In this document: in pieces, positions 1-9,910 of the stretch
How the letters are laid out: every line of letters begins with the position of its first letter
Numbering within the stretch: position 1 is the stretch's first letter
NCBI GenBank assembly: GCA_009699315.1
Contig: WLOK01000005.1
Location: 1 to 45,110, forward strand
Origin: Actinomycetota bacterium
Lineage (GTDB): Bacteria > Actinomycetota > Actinomycetes > S36-B12
DNA: 45,110 bases
Direction of reading: 5' to 3'
The notes under the pieces: model-generated
Database searches by the model: none
Told to the model about the DNA's origin: nothing
Seen by the model: only the letters and a program-made list of their open reading frames with translations
Made by a program: the position numbers and the translations under genes

Positions 1-2912
1 TCCAGCGCTACGAGTACGGTGCCGAGATCGGATGGTGTGGTCGCCTGACAACGATGGGCCTCCATGGCCGCGTGATGAAAGCGATGATCACCGGTGACGG
101 CGAAGCATGGTGCTGTCGCACCTGCACGCTTGTAGCAGTCGAATCCATTGCGGAAGAACCAGCAACGCTTTGCTTGGAGCAGGTTTCCGCCGATAGTCGC
201 CACTTCGCGTACCTGCGCCGAGGCAATGGTCACCGCAGCATCGCGCAGTAGCTTCGGCACGGCGGGATCGTCGATCAATTCCTGCAGAGTCGTGGCAGCT
301 CCGATCCTCACATCGCCCGCCGATTCCTCCGCGACTCCTGCCAGATCATGCGCGAGGCGAAGGGAGACCAGTCGTGTGTGTTGGCTAATGCCTTGCCGAC
401 GCTGAAGGTGCAAGTCTGTGCCCCCGCCAAGGACTGCCGTGTCGCTCTGCAGCGCGTCGAGCACATCGTTGGCAGAGGTGGGTGCGAGGACTTCGGCGAT
501 CTCTACTGGTTCGGTGAGGTTGGCAACCTTGTGGCCGAAGCGCTGGAGTATCGCCTGAAGCCCTAGCGGATACGCACTGCGAACTAGCGCGATCTGCCAG
601 CGACTCGGTCGTCGCCAGATCTTCAGCCTGCGTGGCGGCTTACCATCGCGAATGCGCAGACCCGCTAGGACCTTGTCCGGCGTGAGCGGTAGTGAGTCGA
701 AACGAATTCCGATCGCGTCGTAGATGGCGTTCAAGACGGCTGGCGCTGCGAGGCAGGTGGGAAGTTCGCCAACGCTCTTGGCACCGTATGGTCCGTTGTC
801 CGTCTCTCCTTCGATAAGGATCGGACGCACCTGCGGCAAATCTGACGCGCGGGGCATGGCGTAGTTCAGGTACGTGGGATTCACGACCCTGCCACCGACG
901 ACGATGATCTCCTCACCAAGGACAGCTCCGAGCCCCATCACCGCACCACCGATGATCTGGCCTTCACACGCACTGGGGTTGATGGCCTTCCCAATGTCGT
1001 GCGCCGCGACGTAGTCGAGAATCGTGATCTTGCCCGTCGCAGGGTCGACTTCGACCTCGACTGCATGGGCTGCGAACGAAAACGTACCCGTGACATCGTT
1101 GAGGACCGGGTTTTCGGGGTCGAACGAAATGATGTGATCGACATAGGTGCTCTCGTGGGTGAGCTTGCCGTCGCAAAAATCCTCAGAGGCAGTGATGACT
1201 TCGGCGATAGTGAGGTCGCCGTTTACAGACCGGGCCCAACCATCTGACAACGTCACCGCTGCGCCGAGTTTGGCTTCGGCGAGAGTTCGTATGCGCTTTG
1301 CCATCTCCGAAGCCGTGAGCCGCACGGCATGGCCCGCGAAGTATGTGCCGCGTGATGCCCACTGCCCCAGTTCAAACGGGGACGCAGCTGTGTCCGCCAA
1401 AGCCACACGCACATCTTCGGGACGCAGCCCCAACTCCTCCGCGACAATTTGCGCGATGGCGGTTGCTTGATGTGTGCCAAAGTCAATCGAGCCGAATCGC
1501 ACCTGGACCCGGCCATCGGCAAAGACATCGATCGCGGCGGCCGAGCGGTTGGCGTCAGGTCGACCACCATTATCACCGCTGCCGTGGATGCCCGCTGCAA
1601 CACCGAGACCGCGATTGGGTGTGCGATCACTACGCTTCGCGGCCCACCCGATCGATTCGCGCACGGCTTCCAAACATGCAGGAAGTTCCGATGAACCGAT
1701 CACACCTCCGCCGAGGGTCTTTTGCCCGCCGCGGTTGGCGTTGCGCAGGCGAAACTCGATCGGATCGACACCTTGTAGTTCTGCAAGTTGATCGACGAGG
1801 ACTTCGGACGCCATCGCGACCTGCGGGTAGCCCAGTCCACGCATCTGACCGCCGGGAACAGTCGACGTATCTACGAGGGACGAATCCCAGCGAACCCCGA
1901 CCGGTTGGTAGAGCCCCCCAAGCCCATGCAGGGCTACGTCCATGACGAACGGTCCCGTCAGGTTGTACGCGCCGTTCTCCATCGTGATGGTGCTATCGAA
2001 TCCGAGAATACGTCCATCTTCCGACGCGTACCCCGTCATGGCTGTCGTAAATCCGTGGCGACTTCGTAGTGTGGCTATGTCATCTTCGCGCGTGTATGCC
2101 AACACCACGGGCCGACCACAACGCAGGCTCAGCATCGAAGCCAGCACCTCGTACTCACAAGTTCGTGAACGCGAGCCGAATGCGCCGCCGACCGCGGTCT
2201 CGCGACAGATCACTTGATCGGGATTTAGGTCGAGGAAGTTGGCCACGACCTCGCTGACAATTCGAGGGACCTGTGTCGTGGTCCACAGTTGTAAGCGCTT
2301 GGTCTCGGCATCCCAGGAGGCGATGGACGCAGACGGCTCCATCGGCAGTTGCGCGACGCGGGGGTAACGGAAGGTGCCGCTGGCTTCACTAAGCGCTGAA
2401 GTGCGGACGGCATCGAAATCGCCGTGAGTGCCTCGGCTGCGCACCGAGACATTGCGCGAACCAGCGTGACGTTCGTGCAGGCTCTCCGCACCTGGAGCCA
2501 ACGCTTGATCGACCGTTGTCGGGGCAGCACGAACGCGATAGCGAACGTCGATGAGTCGTGCTGCCTGTCGTGCCGCTCGAGGTGTCTCCGCTGCAACGAC
2601 AGCGATTTCCTCACCGATAAAGCGGACACGATCTCTCGCCAAAGGCCGGCGATCGCTAAACGGAAGTCCGGCGAAGTACATGTGCTCACCGAAGTCCGCA
2701 GCAGTGATGACGGCATGCACGCCAGGGGCAGCGACCGCACGAGACACATCGATCGACACGACATCGGCCAATGCATGCGGCGAACGATGGATGGCCGCCC
2801 ACAGAGGTGGCGAATCCATTTCGCCAGCGAGTTGGTCAAGTGTGAAGCGCGAAACACCTGAAGTCTTGTCTCGCCAATCCACCGGCCACCAACGCGCCCC
2901 GATCTGAGTCAC
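1..2912 (-). CDS. Molybdenum hydroxylase, fused molybdopterin-binding and FAD-binding subunits (3' end outside window)
   Basis: This is the large catalytic part of a xanthine dehydrogenase/CO dehydrogenase family enzyme. Such enzymes hydroxylate an aromatic or N-heterocyclic ring at the Mo centre and pass electrons through 2Fe-2S to FAD. The frame is open from a GTG at 2912 to the window edge (970 codons), so it is missing from the ORF track. Residues 1 to about 120 are the hammerhead domain (APGVHAVITA). VGGAFG (about 241-246) and GQWASRGTYFAGHAV line the cofactor site. GAKSVGELP carries the expected catalytic Glu (about 716). The frame then passes without a stop through a basic linker (RRLKIWRRPSRW) into an FAD-binding PF00941-type domain from about residue 787: AVLGGGTDL, ATIGGNLLQAKRCWFFR. 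I translated the junction codon by codon and saw no frameshift. The start overlaps the 2Fe-2S gene stop by 4 bases (GTGA), which indicates translational coupling. CoxL- and CoxM-type subunits are usually separate genes; the substrate is unknown. Confidence 0.9.
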   Translation of the reverse strand, partial: MTQIGARWWPVDWRDKTSGVSRFTLDQLAGEMDSPPLWAAIHRSPHALADVVSIDVSRAVAAPGVHAVITAADFGEHMYFAGLPFSDRRPLARDRVRFIGEEIAVVAAETPRAARQAARLIDVRYRVRAAPTTVDQALAPGAESLHERHAGSRNVSVRSRGTHGDFDAVRTSALSEASGTFRYPRVAQLPMEPSASIASWDAETKRLQLWTTTQVPRIVSEVVANFLDLNPDQVICRETAVGGAFGSRSRTCEYEVLASMLSLRCGRPVVLAYTREDDIATLRSRHGFTTAMTGYASEDGRILGFDSTITMENGAYNLTGPFVMDVALHGLGGLYQPVGVRWDSSLVDTSTVPGGQMRGLGYPQVAMASEVLVDQLAELQGVDPIEFRLRNANRGGQKTLGGGVIGSSELPACLEAVRESIGWAAKRSDRTPNRGLGVAAGIHGSGDNGGRPDANRSAAAIDVFADGRVQVRFGSIDFGTHQATAIAQIVAEELGLRPEDVRVALADTAASPFELGQWASRGTYFAGHAVRLTASEMAKRIRTLAEAKLGAAVTLSDGWARSVNGDLTIAEVITASEDFCDGKLTHESTYVDHIISFDPENPVLNDVTGTFSFAAHAVEVEVDPATGKITILDYVAAHDIGKAINPSACEGQIIGGAVMGLGAVLGEEIIVVGGRVVNPTYLNYAMPRASDLPQVRPILIEGETDNGPYGAKSVGELPTCLAAPAVLNAIYDAIGIRFDSLPLTPDKVLAGLRIRDGKPPRRLKIWRRPSRWQIALVRSAYPLGLQAILQRFGHKVANLTEPVEIAEVLAPTSANDVLDALQSDTAVLGGGTDLHLQRRQGISQHTRLVSLRLAHDLAGVAEESAGDVRIGAATTLQELIDDPAVPKLLRDAAVTIASAQVREVATIGGNLLQAKRCWFFRNGFDCYKRAGATAPCFAVTGDHRFHHAAMEAHRCQATTPSDLGTVLVAL

Positions 2913-3391
2913 GGGGTGTCCTCATTCGCCCACAACCCCCGTCGACGCGCGCAAAGTTCGACGGCGTCGACAATTTGGGTGTAGCCCGTGCACCGGCAGA
3001 TGTTTCCGCCCATGGCCTCCGTGACGCTTTGACGATTGAGTGACTCAGGTGTTGCACGCATGAGCAAAGCTTCAGCCCGGACGATTTGGCCCGAGGTGCA
3101 GAAACCGCACTGAAAGCCGTACGCCTGCGCGAAGCTTTCGCGTAGGTCCAGTGACGTCTCGGTGAGGCCCTCAATCGTTGTCACGTCAGACGCAACTTCC
3201 ACGGCGAGGAGCATGCACGACATCACCGGCTTATTGCCCATCAGTACGGTGCACGCCCCGCATTCGCCTCGTCCGCACGACTCCTTTGTGCCGGTCAGCC
3301 CAAGTGTGTTTCGGAGGACCGAGAGGAGAGTGTCGCCGGGTGCGACAACGATTTGGCGTCGTTCACCATTGACAGTCAGATCTAGTTCCAC
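2909..3391 (-). CDS. 2Fe-2S iron-sulfur subunit of the molybdenum hydroxylase
   Basis: Small electron-transfer subunit (CoxS/XdhC-like) with two [2Fe-2S] clusters linking the Mo site to FAD. The plant-ferredoxin-type domain shows CGRGECGAC followed by a fourth Cys (about residues 39, 44, 47, 59 from the chosen start). The helical domain shows CGFC and GNICRCTGY (about 95, 98, 132, 134). All eight ligands are present. The ORF track starts at a TTG (3436) inside the upstream gene. I prefer the GTG at 3391 because it gives MELDLTVNGERRQIV, which matches the usual N-terminus and length (160 aa) of the family. The shine-dalgarno signal is weak, so the start is uncertain. It lies directly behind the amidohydrolase and overlaps the catalytic subunit by 4 bases, so the three genes form one operon. 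Confidence 0.93.
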   Translation of the reverse strand: MELDLTVNGERRQIVVAPGDTLLSVLRNTLGLTGTKESCGRGECGACTVLMGNKPVMSCMLLAVEVASDVTTIEGLTETSLDLRESFAQAYGFQCGFCTSGQIVRAEALLMRATPESLNRQSVTEAMGGNICRCTGYTQIVDAVELCARRRGLWANEDTP

Positions 3392-3401
3392 GTCGGGCTG
3401 C

Positions 3402-4403
3402 CTAGTTGTCGTCAAGATGCGTGCCGGTGAGTCCAAACAGAACCTGTGCTGTGCCGTTGCGGATCATCTCGACATCATCCGCGTTCAGTTGCGTGGCATC
3501 GAGAGTCTGCACTGCTCGCTCTGCTGTCCAGAAGGGTTCATCGCTACCGAACATGATGCGATCAGCGCCGAAGGTCTCGACAGCCAGTCGGAGTGCCGCG
3601 GGCGAAACGCAGACACAGTCGACGTAGAGGCGGCGCAGATGCTCTGATGGTCGCCCCGGGAAAGGCAGTTGAATACCCATGAGCTCGAACTCATAGTCGA
3701 AGCGTCCTAGCAGAAGCGGAATCGTCGACCCGACATGCGGCAGGAGCAACTTTAGATCCGGATGACGGTCGTAGATGCCACTGATAACCAGGCGAGCAAC
3801 ACACGCAGTCGTGTCGAACAGGAATCCCAGTGTGGTCATCAGCCCCGCTGCATCAACGGCGGTTCGGTCGATAGGCAGCGTTGGGTGGATGACGAGCGTG
3901 ACATCGTTTTCGGCGGCGGCTGCGAAGAGGACGTGGTATTCCGGTCCGTCGAGTGGTCGGCCTTCGGCGTTGGAGAGCAGCTGAGCGCCAGCAAGACCGA
4001 TGCCCGCTGCGCGCACCAACTCATCTGCTGCCGCATCGGGATGCTGAAGCGGCAGCACCGCGAGACCTCGAAGCTTGCCGCCGGTGCTCTGGGACAGTGC
4101 AGCGAGCTCGTCGTTCGCGTCGCGTGCGACTGTGATGGCGTCTGCACGGGAAAGCCCAGCGACGCCGGGCGGTGGCACGCTGAGAAGTCTGGTGGTGATG
4201 CCCTGGATTTTCATACGAGCCAACTGGCCGTCTATATCGATTAGCCCAGGCAAGAGGGGATAGATCAGCCCGCTGCCGCAGTCCACAAGCGACTGTCCAT
4301 CAAGCAGGCGGGGCGCCTCTGAGCGAAGTCGTAGCGCTTGGATGATGGCTTCTGGCAGGTGGTGGGCGTGAACATCAATGATCGGTGACTTATCTGTCGT
4401 CAT
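3402..4403 (-). CDS. ACMSD-like amidohydrolase family protein
   Basis: TIM-barrel metal-dependent hydrolase or decarboxylase of the amidohydrolase_2 (PF04909) type, the family of aminocarboxymuconate-semialdehyde decarboxylase and gamma-resorcylate decarboxylase. At 333 aa it has normal length. The metal-binding HxH is visible near the N-terminus (DVHAHHLP, about residues 10-17). Further signatures are VIHPTLP in mid-barrel, LLPHVGSTIPLLLGR, and the late Asp in FGSDEPFW. The ATG at 4403 has a good ribosome site (AAGGA about 8 nt upstream). It is first in the operon with the molybdenum hydroxylase genes, so it probably acts on a ring-derived carboxylate or on a hydroxylated product. Hydrolase and decarboxylase cannot be told apart from sequence alone. 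Confidence 0.88.
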   Translation of the reverse strand: MTTDKSPIIDVHAHHLPEAIIQALRLRSEAPRLLDGQSLVDCGSGLIYPLLPGLIDIDGQLARMKIQGITTRLLSVPPPGVAGLSRADAITVARDANDELAALSQSTGGKLRGLAVLPLQHPDAAADELVRAAGIGLAGAQLLSNAEGRPLDGPEYHVLFAAAAENDVTLVIHPTLPIDRTAVDAAGLMTTLGFLFDTTACVARLVISGIYDRHPDLKLLLPHVGSTIPLLLGRFDYEFELMGIQLPFPGRPSEHLRRLYVDCVCVSPAALRLAVETFGADRIMFGSDEPFWTAERAVQTLDATQLNADDVEMIRNGTAQVLFGLTGTHLDDN

Positions 4404-4468
4404 GCCGATTCCTTGAGCTCTTGGGTCAAGGCGTGGGTATCCAGCTCTCTGTTGGTCACGTCGCCGAG

Positions 4469-4488
4469 TCTGTCATACAGATGACAGA
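4469..4488. promoter_or_regulatory. 20-bp perfect palindromic operator upstream of the hydroxylase operon
   Basis: TCTGTCAT-ACAG-ATGACAGA has perfect 8-bp arms and a 4-bp spacer. It lies about 65 bp upstream of the amidohydrolase ATG, in the 243-bp gap behind the deacetylase gene. The size and symmetry fit a dimeric GntR- or TetR-type repressor site. No such regulator gene lies in the window; it may lie beyond the left edge. This is an inference from symmetry and position. Confidence 0.55.
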
Positions 4489-4490
4489 GA

Positions 4491-4508
4491 TTCCATGGTT
4501 CTATGGAA
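4491..4508. promoter_or_regulatory. Second inverted repeat next to the operator
   Basis: TTCCAT-GGTTCT-ATGGAA has 6-bp perfect arms and lies 2 bp from the 20-bp palindrome. On the minus strand a possible -35 (TTGATT) followed after 17 nt by CATAGA (a TATAGA-like -10) would put this repeat over the -10 region. That is a typical repressor position. Its sequence differs from the neighbouring palindrome, so it may bind a different protein. Confidence 0.35.
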
Positions 4509-4646
4509 GCCGGTTCTGCATCAATCAACATCTTCTGGCTACGGCGATGTATACGTGTAGTTCGTTACAGACGTCACTGCTTCATTGCGATTCTCAAGCG
4601 GAGTGAACCTTGACGAATCATCACAGGCGCTTAGCCCTTGCCCAAG

Positions 4647-5759
4647 TTATCCGTGGATGTCCTTGACGAATCCCGCTGCTTCATTAATCACGGTGGACTG
4701 ATGCGGTTGGAGCTCGTGCCCTGCGAATCCACCCACGATGGGCAGGAACGGATCCGGAACAGTCGTAACCCCTGCGAGCGTTTCGACAACAGCCAGCCCG
4801 CAGAAGGGTACGTATGCGGGGCTGTATCCACCTTCATGCGACATGGCAATTCGTCCATCGCAGGTGGCAGCCGCAACGTCCATCAGACGAGTGGTCATAG
4901 AGCGATAACCCGCTGAAGTAACCATCTGCCGCGACAGCGGATCCATCGCGCTGGCATCGAATCCGGATGCCACGAGGATGAGGTCGGGTCGGAAGGAAGT
5001 GATTGCCGGCGTCACCACTTCATCCATTGCAGACAGATATCCACCATCACCTGTGCCAGGAGGCAGCGGCACATTGAGCGCATAGCCGACTCCCGCGCCT
5101 TCGCCGCGCTCGTTCAGCGCGCCACTACCTGGCGGGAAGACGTTGTCCTGGTGTATCGAGATCGTCAGGACGTTGGGATTGCCATAGAACGCGGACTGAG
5201 TCCCGTTGCCGTGGTGGACGTCCCAGTCGAGAATCGCGATGCGCTCAACGCCGCGAGCAGCGATGGCGTGCGCAGCGGCAATAGCGAGATTGCTGAAGAT
5301 GCAAAATCCCATGCCCATCGAACTAATGGCGTGGTGGCCAGGTGGGCGTACAAGTGCGTAGGCATTGGTCACCCGACCTTCCACAACTGCATCAACGGCT
5401 TCGATCACGCCGCCGGCCGCGAGTGCTGCGATCTCGTAGCCGCCCTTGCCGAACGGTGAGATTCCGTCTCCAGCGTCTCCACCCTTTGGCAGTTGGCTCT
5501 CGGACTTGATGCGGGCGATGTGCTCGGGTGTGTGAATCCGAAGCAGTTCATCCTCGGTGGCATGTCGTGGAGCGATACGGGTCAAGTGGTCAATGAGACC
5601 GGAGACCACGATGAGCTCATGCATTCGACGTTTGGTCTCGGCGTTCTCGAAGTGCTGGTACGGCTGGATCCCCGCTAGCGGATCCGAGCCGAACAGACCG
5701 GCGTTCGTTCCGGTGTCGTGCCACCCGTACACCTCGTGGTAGACGTATCCGGTCGTCAT
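4647..5759 (-). CDS. Class II histone deacetylase-like / acetylpolyamine amidohydrolase family protein
   Basis: Zn-dependent deacetylase fold (arginase/HDAC). Bacterial members deacetylate acetylpolyamines or other small acyl-amides. Catalytic features are intact from the chosen start: the tandem His in RPPGHHA (about 138-144), Zn ligands Asp and His in DWDVHHGNGT (about 178-187), the third ligand Asp in ASGFDA (about 268), and the EGGY tyrosine loop (about 309-312). The track start is a GTG at 5792. I prefer the ATG at 5759 (MTTGYVYHEVYGW) because AAGGGG sits about 8 nt upstream and family members start there. It is followed on the same strand by the amidohydrolase operon after 243 bp containing its own operators, so it is probably a separate transcript. 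The substrate is unknown. Confidence 0.9.
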   Translation of the reverse strand: MTTGYVYHEVYGWHDTGTNAGLFGSDPLAGIQPYQHFENAETKRRMHELIVVSGLIDHLTRIAPRHATEDELLRIHTPEHIARIKSESQLPKGGDAGDGISPFGKGGYEIAALAAGGVIEAVDAVVEGRVTNAYALVRPPGHHAISSMGMGFCIFSNLAIAAAHAIAARGVERIAILDWDVHHGNGTQSAFYGNPNVLTISIHQDNVFPPGSGALNERGEGAGVGYALNVPLPPGTGDGGYLSAMDEVVTPAITSFRPDLILVASGFDASAMDPLSRQMVTSAGYRSMTTRLMDVAAATCDGRIAMSHEGGYSPAYVPFCGLAVVETLAGVTTVPDPFLPIVGGFAGHELQPHQSTVINEAAGFVKDIHG

Positions 5760-5778
5760 AGGTTCGCCCCTTCTCGTG

Positions 5779-5797
5779 GTGCCTATAGGCACGTGCC
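5779..5797. promoter_or_regulatory. Overlapping palindromes in the deacetylase promoter
   Basis: GTGCCTATAGGCAC is a perfect 14-bp palindrome (5779-5792) and overlaps a second perfect 10-bp one, GGCACGTGCC (5788-5797). On the minus strand TATAGG inside it could be a -10 box about 25-30 nt upstream of the deacetylase ATG. An operator over the -10 box is the simplest reading. No regulator is encoded next to it. Confidence 0.4.
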
Positions 5798-5848
5798 GTT
5801 GAGTTTGCGGAGAGAATAATGGGCCAGCCGCCCGTGTGTGGACCTTTT

Positions 5849-5866
5849 GCGGGTGTTTCTACCCGC
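5849..5866. repeat. Small perfect hairpin GCGGGT-N6-ACCCGC
   Basis: A 6-bp GC-rich stem with a 6-nt loop in the 460-bp gene-poor stretch between the deacetylase start and furA. It lies upstream of the decayed surface-protein fragment and is followed by a GAAGGAGG purine run that has no suitable start codon behind it. It may be part of the former leader of the lost gene. The rest of this stretch holds nothing else I can name apart from the fragment and the furA promoter. Confidence 0.25.
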
Positions 5867-5938
5867 GAAGGAGGCAACACGGCTCTGGTCGGCTTGTTTG
5901 GGGGACAATTTTCCAGCATCTTAGGTCAGTTAGTTCTG

Positions 5939-6138
5939 ACTTTGAGATGGGTGATGCCCGCGCAATGTACAAGGTGTCCTGGCTCGTGGGGGGTAAGTGG
6001 ACCAAGGCGGTTGCGGCAACCGGCTTCGCGCACACCATCACGAAGCTCAAGCCAGGCACGTACTCGGTGAAGGTCACCGTGACGACTAGCCAAGGCAGCG
6101 CGAGCGCGACCAAAGCAGGGATCGTCCTGAAGAAGTAG
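5939..6138 (+). pseudogene. C-terminal remnant of a secreted Ig/FN3-type protein
   Basis: The ORF at 5836-6138 has an unconvincing N-terminus, but from about YKVSWLVGGKWTKA it reads like the last beta-sandwich module of a surface protein: FAHTITKLKPGTYSVKVTVTTSQGSASATKAGIVLKK then stop. The pattern L-x-PGTYSVKVTVT and the lysine-rich end are typical of PKD/Big/FN3-like modules. There is no signal peptide and no body to the protein. I read it as the 3' end of a lost gene, though a short expressed protein cannot be excluded. It lies directly upstream of the furA promoter. Confidence 0.4.
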
Positions 6139-6179
6139 CCGGTCCCAGGGCTGGTTCGACGCCAGACTGACCGCAGGAC

Positions 6180-6217
6180 CTCTAATTCTTGATTCAGTCC
6201 AGAATTAGAGATAGTCT
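6180..6217 (+). promoter_or_regulatory. furA promoter with palindromic Fur-type operator
   Basis: Perfect 10-bp inverted repeat CTCTAATTCT (6180-6189) and AGAATTAGAG (6201-6210), 11 nt apart. It is AT-rich like Fur/PerR boxes. It overlaps a promoter with -35 TTGATT (6189-6194), a 17-nt spacer and -10 TAGTCT (6212-6217). The start GTG lies 3 nt behind the -10 and a second in-frame GTG (6224) 6 nt behind it, so the mRNA is probably leaderless and starts at 6224. Autoregulation by FurA is expected from family knowledge. Confidence 0.75.
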
Positions 6218-6220
6218 GAA

Positions 6221-6703
6221 GTGGTGCCTCTCGACCTAGCCGATGACTTGCGTGCCCAGGGGTTGCAGGTGACCGCCCAGCGCCTCGCCGTTCTTGAGGC
6301 CGTACGGGCAAACTCCCACGCGAGTGCTGATTCGGTGTGGGAATTCGCGGTGACGCGCATCGGCTCGATTTCGCGGCAAGCCGTCTATGACGCGCTCGCG
6401 GCACTGACTGAGGCGGGGCTCGTCAGACGCATTCAACCGGCGGGCTCACCCGCGCGCTTTGAAGGTCGAGTGCACGACAATCACCATCACATGATCTGCC
6501 GTGAGTGTGGGCATCTCGTTGATGTTGATTGCGCGGCAGGCGCTGTCCCGTGTCTTACTCCGAGTGACTCGCACGGCTTCGAAGTAGACGAGGCCGAGGT
6601 CGTCTACTGGGGCCGCTGCGCAACGTGCAAAGACAACGGCGAGAGCCAAATTCCTGTTGCGGCGTTGACACTCACCGGCAAGAATTCCACGACCAAGACT
6701 TAA
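6221..6703 (+). CDS. furA: Fur family peroxide/iron-responsive regulator (FurA/PerR type)
   Basis: Metal-dependent repressor controlling the adjacent catalase-peroxidase. The N-terminal winged helix is visible ([19 protein letters not shown], then [22 protein letters not shown], residues about 10-73). The dimerisation/metal part has [12 protein letters not shown] (about 85-96) and a second CATC pair (132-135), so the structural Zn site with two CxxC motifs is complete. At 160 aa it has the normal length. The start is GTG at 6221 or more likely GTG at 6224, which fits a leaderless transcript. It is 54 nt upstream of katG on the same strand, the classical actinobacterial furA-katG arrangement; peroxide sensing by metal-catalysed His oxidation is inferred. 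Confidence 0.95.
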   Translation: MVPLDLADDLRAQGLQVTAQRLAVLEAVRANSHASADSVWEFAVTRIGSISRQAVYDALAALTEAGLVRRIQPAGSPARFEGRVHDNHHHMICRECGHLVDVDCAAGAVPCLTPSDSHGFEVDEAEVVYWGRCATCKDNGESQIPVAALTLTGKNSTTKT

Positions 6704-8938
<2,235 letters not shown>

Positions 8939-8948
8939 AAGCAAACAC

Positions 8949-8984
8949 AGTGGCGCCATACCCAATGGGTGTGGCGCCACTTTT
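8949..8984 (+). terminator. Rho-independent terminator after katG
   Basis: AGTGGCGCCA pairs with TGGCGCCACT, with an inner ACCC/GGGT stem closed by a T.G pair and an AAT loop. This gives one continuous 15-bp hairpin followed by TTTT. It begins 10 nt after the katG stop and may also serve the convergent oxidoreductase gene. Confidence 0.9.
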
Positions 8985-8998
8985 GCGTAGTGGTGGGG

Positions 8999-9907
8999 TC
9001 AGGCCCAGAAGCGCGTGATGGGTTCACCGGAGAAGAATTCTGACAGCGAGCTGATCATTTCAGCGCCCGCATCGGTGCCCGTGCCCCATGGCGGATCAAC
9101 GATCACGTGAATGAAGCCGAGCTTCTCCAGTGATTCGCGGACAATGTCGGCGACGAGATGCTGGGTGTCAGGCACGGAATGAAGTTTGAGGACCGGTCGC
9201 GCCACAGTGCCGAGTTCTGCGCACGACTCTCGGTAGATCTGCATAGATGCATTCATCGCCTCCGAATCCCAGATGTGCGCAGCAGAGATGGCCATCCAGC
9301 CGCCGGCTCTCGCTGCACGCTTGAGAGCGGGTGCGGCCATACCTCCTACGAGGATGGGCACCTCTTTGCCGTTCGCAGGGCGTGGGTGCAAGACGAGGTC
9401 CGGGTCAATCCGAATCTGTTCACCCTCGAATGCCTGAGGCCGGCCCGACCACGCGTCAGCCAACACCGCGAGCTGTTCCTCGAATCGCTTAGTGCGGCCC
9501 TTGAATGGATATCCGAACGCTTCCATCTCTGGGATATTCCAACCTGAACCAACGCCAAGAATGAAACGACCATTGCTGATGCGGTCGATGGTTGCGGCCT
9601 CTTTGGCAACCTGGAGGACATTGCGCTGGGGGAGAATCATGACTGCTGGACCGATGACGGCGGTCGTTGTTGCTGCAGCCATCGCTGCGCAACACAGCAG
9701 CGTCTCTAAGTAGTCGTCTGTGACATCCCACGTGAGGTGTCCGTCATCGCTGTAGGGGTAGTAGTCGATTGGCTTATCGACCATGAGCAGATGGTCGCTC
9801 GGCCATAGCCCTTCAGCGCCGGCCTGCTCCGCGATGAGCGCAACGTCAACGGGTTGAAGGCGGGAGGCGACTGCGCCGCCGTTGGGGATCATTGCACCGA
9901 TACTCAT
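8999..9907 (-). CDS. LLM-class (luciferase-like, probably F420-dependent) oxidoreductase
   Basis: TIM-barrel bacterial-luciferase-like protein of 302 aa. Family signatures include AEQAGAEGLWPSDHLL near the N-terminus, the RNVLQVAKEAATIDRISNGRFILGVGSGWNIPEMEAFG core and RFEEQLAVLADAW. LLM proteins use F420 or FMN and act as hydride-transfer dehydrogenases or monooxygenases; which applies here cannot be read from sequence. The ATG at 9907 follows GGAGTGAA and lies 3 bp behind the permease stop, so the two are one operon. By this link it probably oxidises or reduces a compound imported by the permease. Confidence 0.92.
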   Translation of the reverse strand: MSIGAMIPNGGAVASRLQPVDVALIAEQAGAEGLWPSDHLLMVDKPIDYYPYSDDGHLTWDVTDDYLETLLCCAAMAAATTTAVIGPAVMILPQRNVLQVAKEAATIDRISNGRFILGVGSGWNIPEMEAFGYPFKGRTKRFEEQLAVLADAWSGRPQAFEGEQIRIDPDLVLHPRPANGKEVPILVGGMAAPALKRAARAGGWMAISAAHIWDSEAMNASMQIYRESCAELGTVARPVLKLHSVPDTQHLVADIVRESLEKLGFIHVIVDPPWGTGTDAGAEMISSLSEFFSGEPITRFWA

Positions 9908-9910
9908 TTT

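Noticed and set aside
2225-2857. 210-aa minus-strand ORF in the track over the hydroxylase gene
   Set aside because: It is a shadow frame. The real hydroxylase frame has family motifs from 2912 to the window edge and is absent from the track only because its stop lies outside.
5853-5867. 15-mer GTGTTTCTACCCGCG also present near 18210
   Set aside because: One repeat of this length is about what chance gives in 45 kb, the flanks differ, and only the first copy forms a hairpin.
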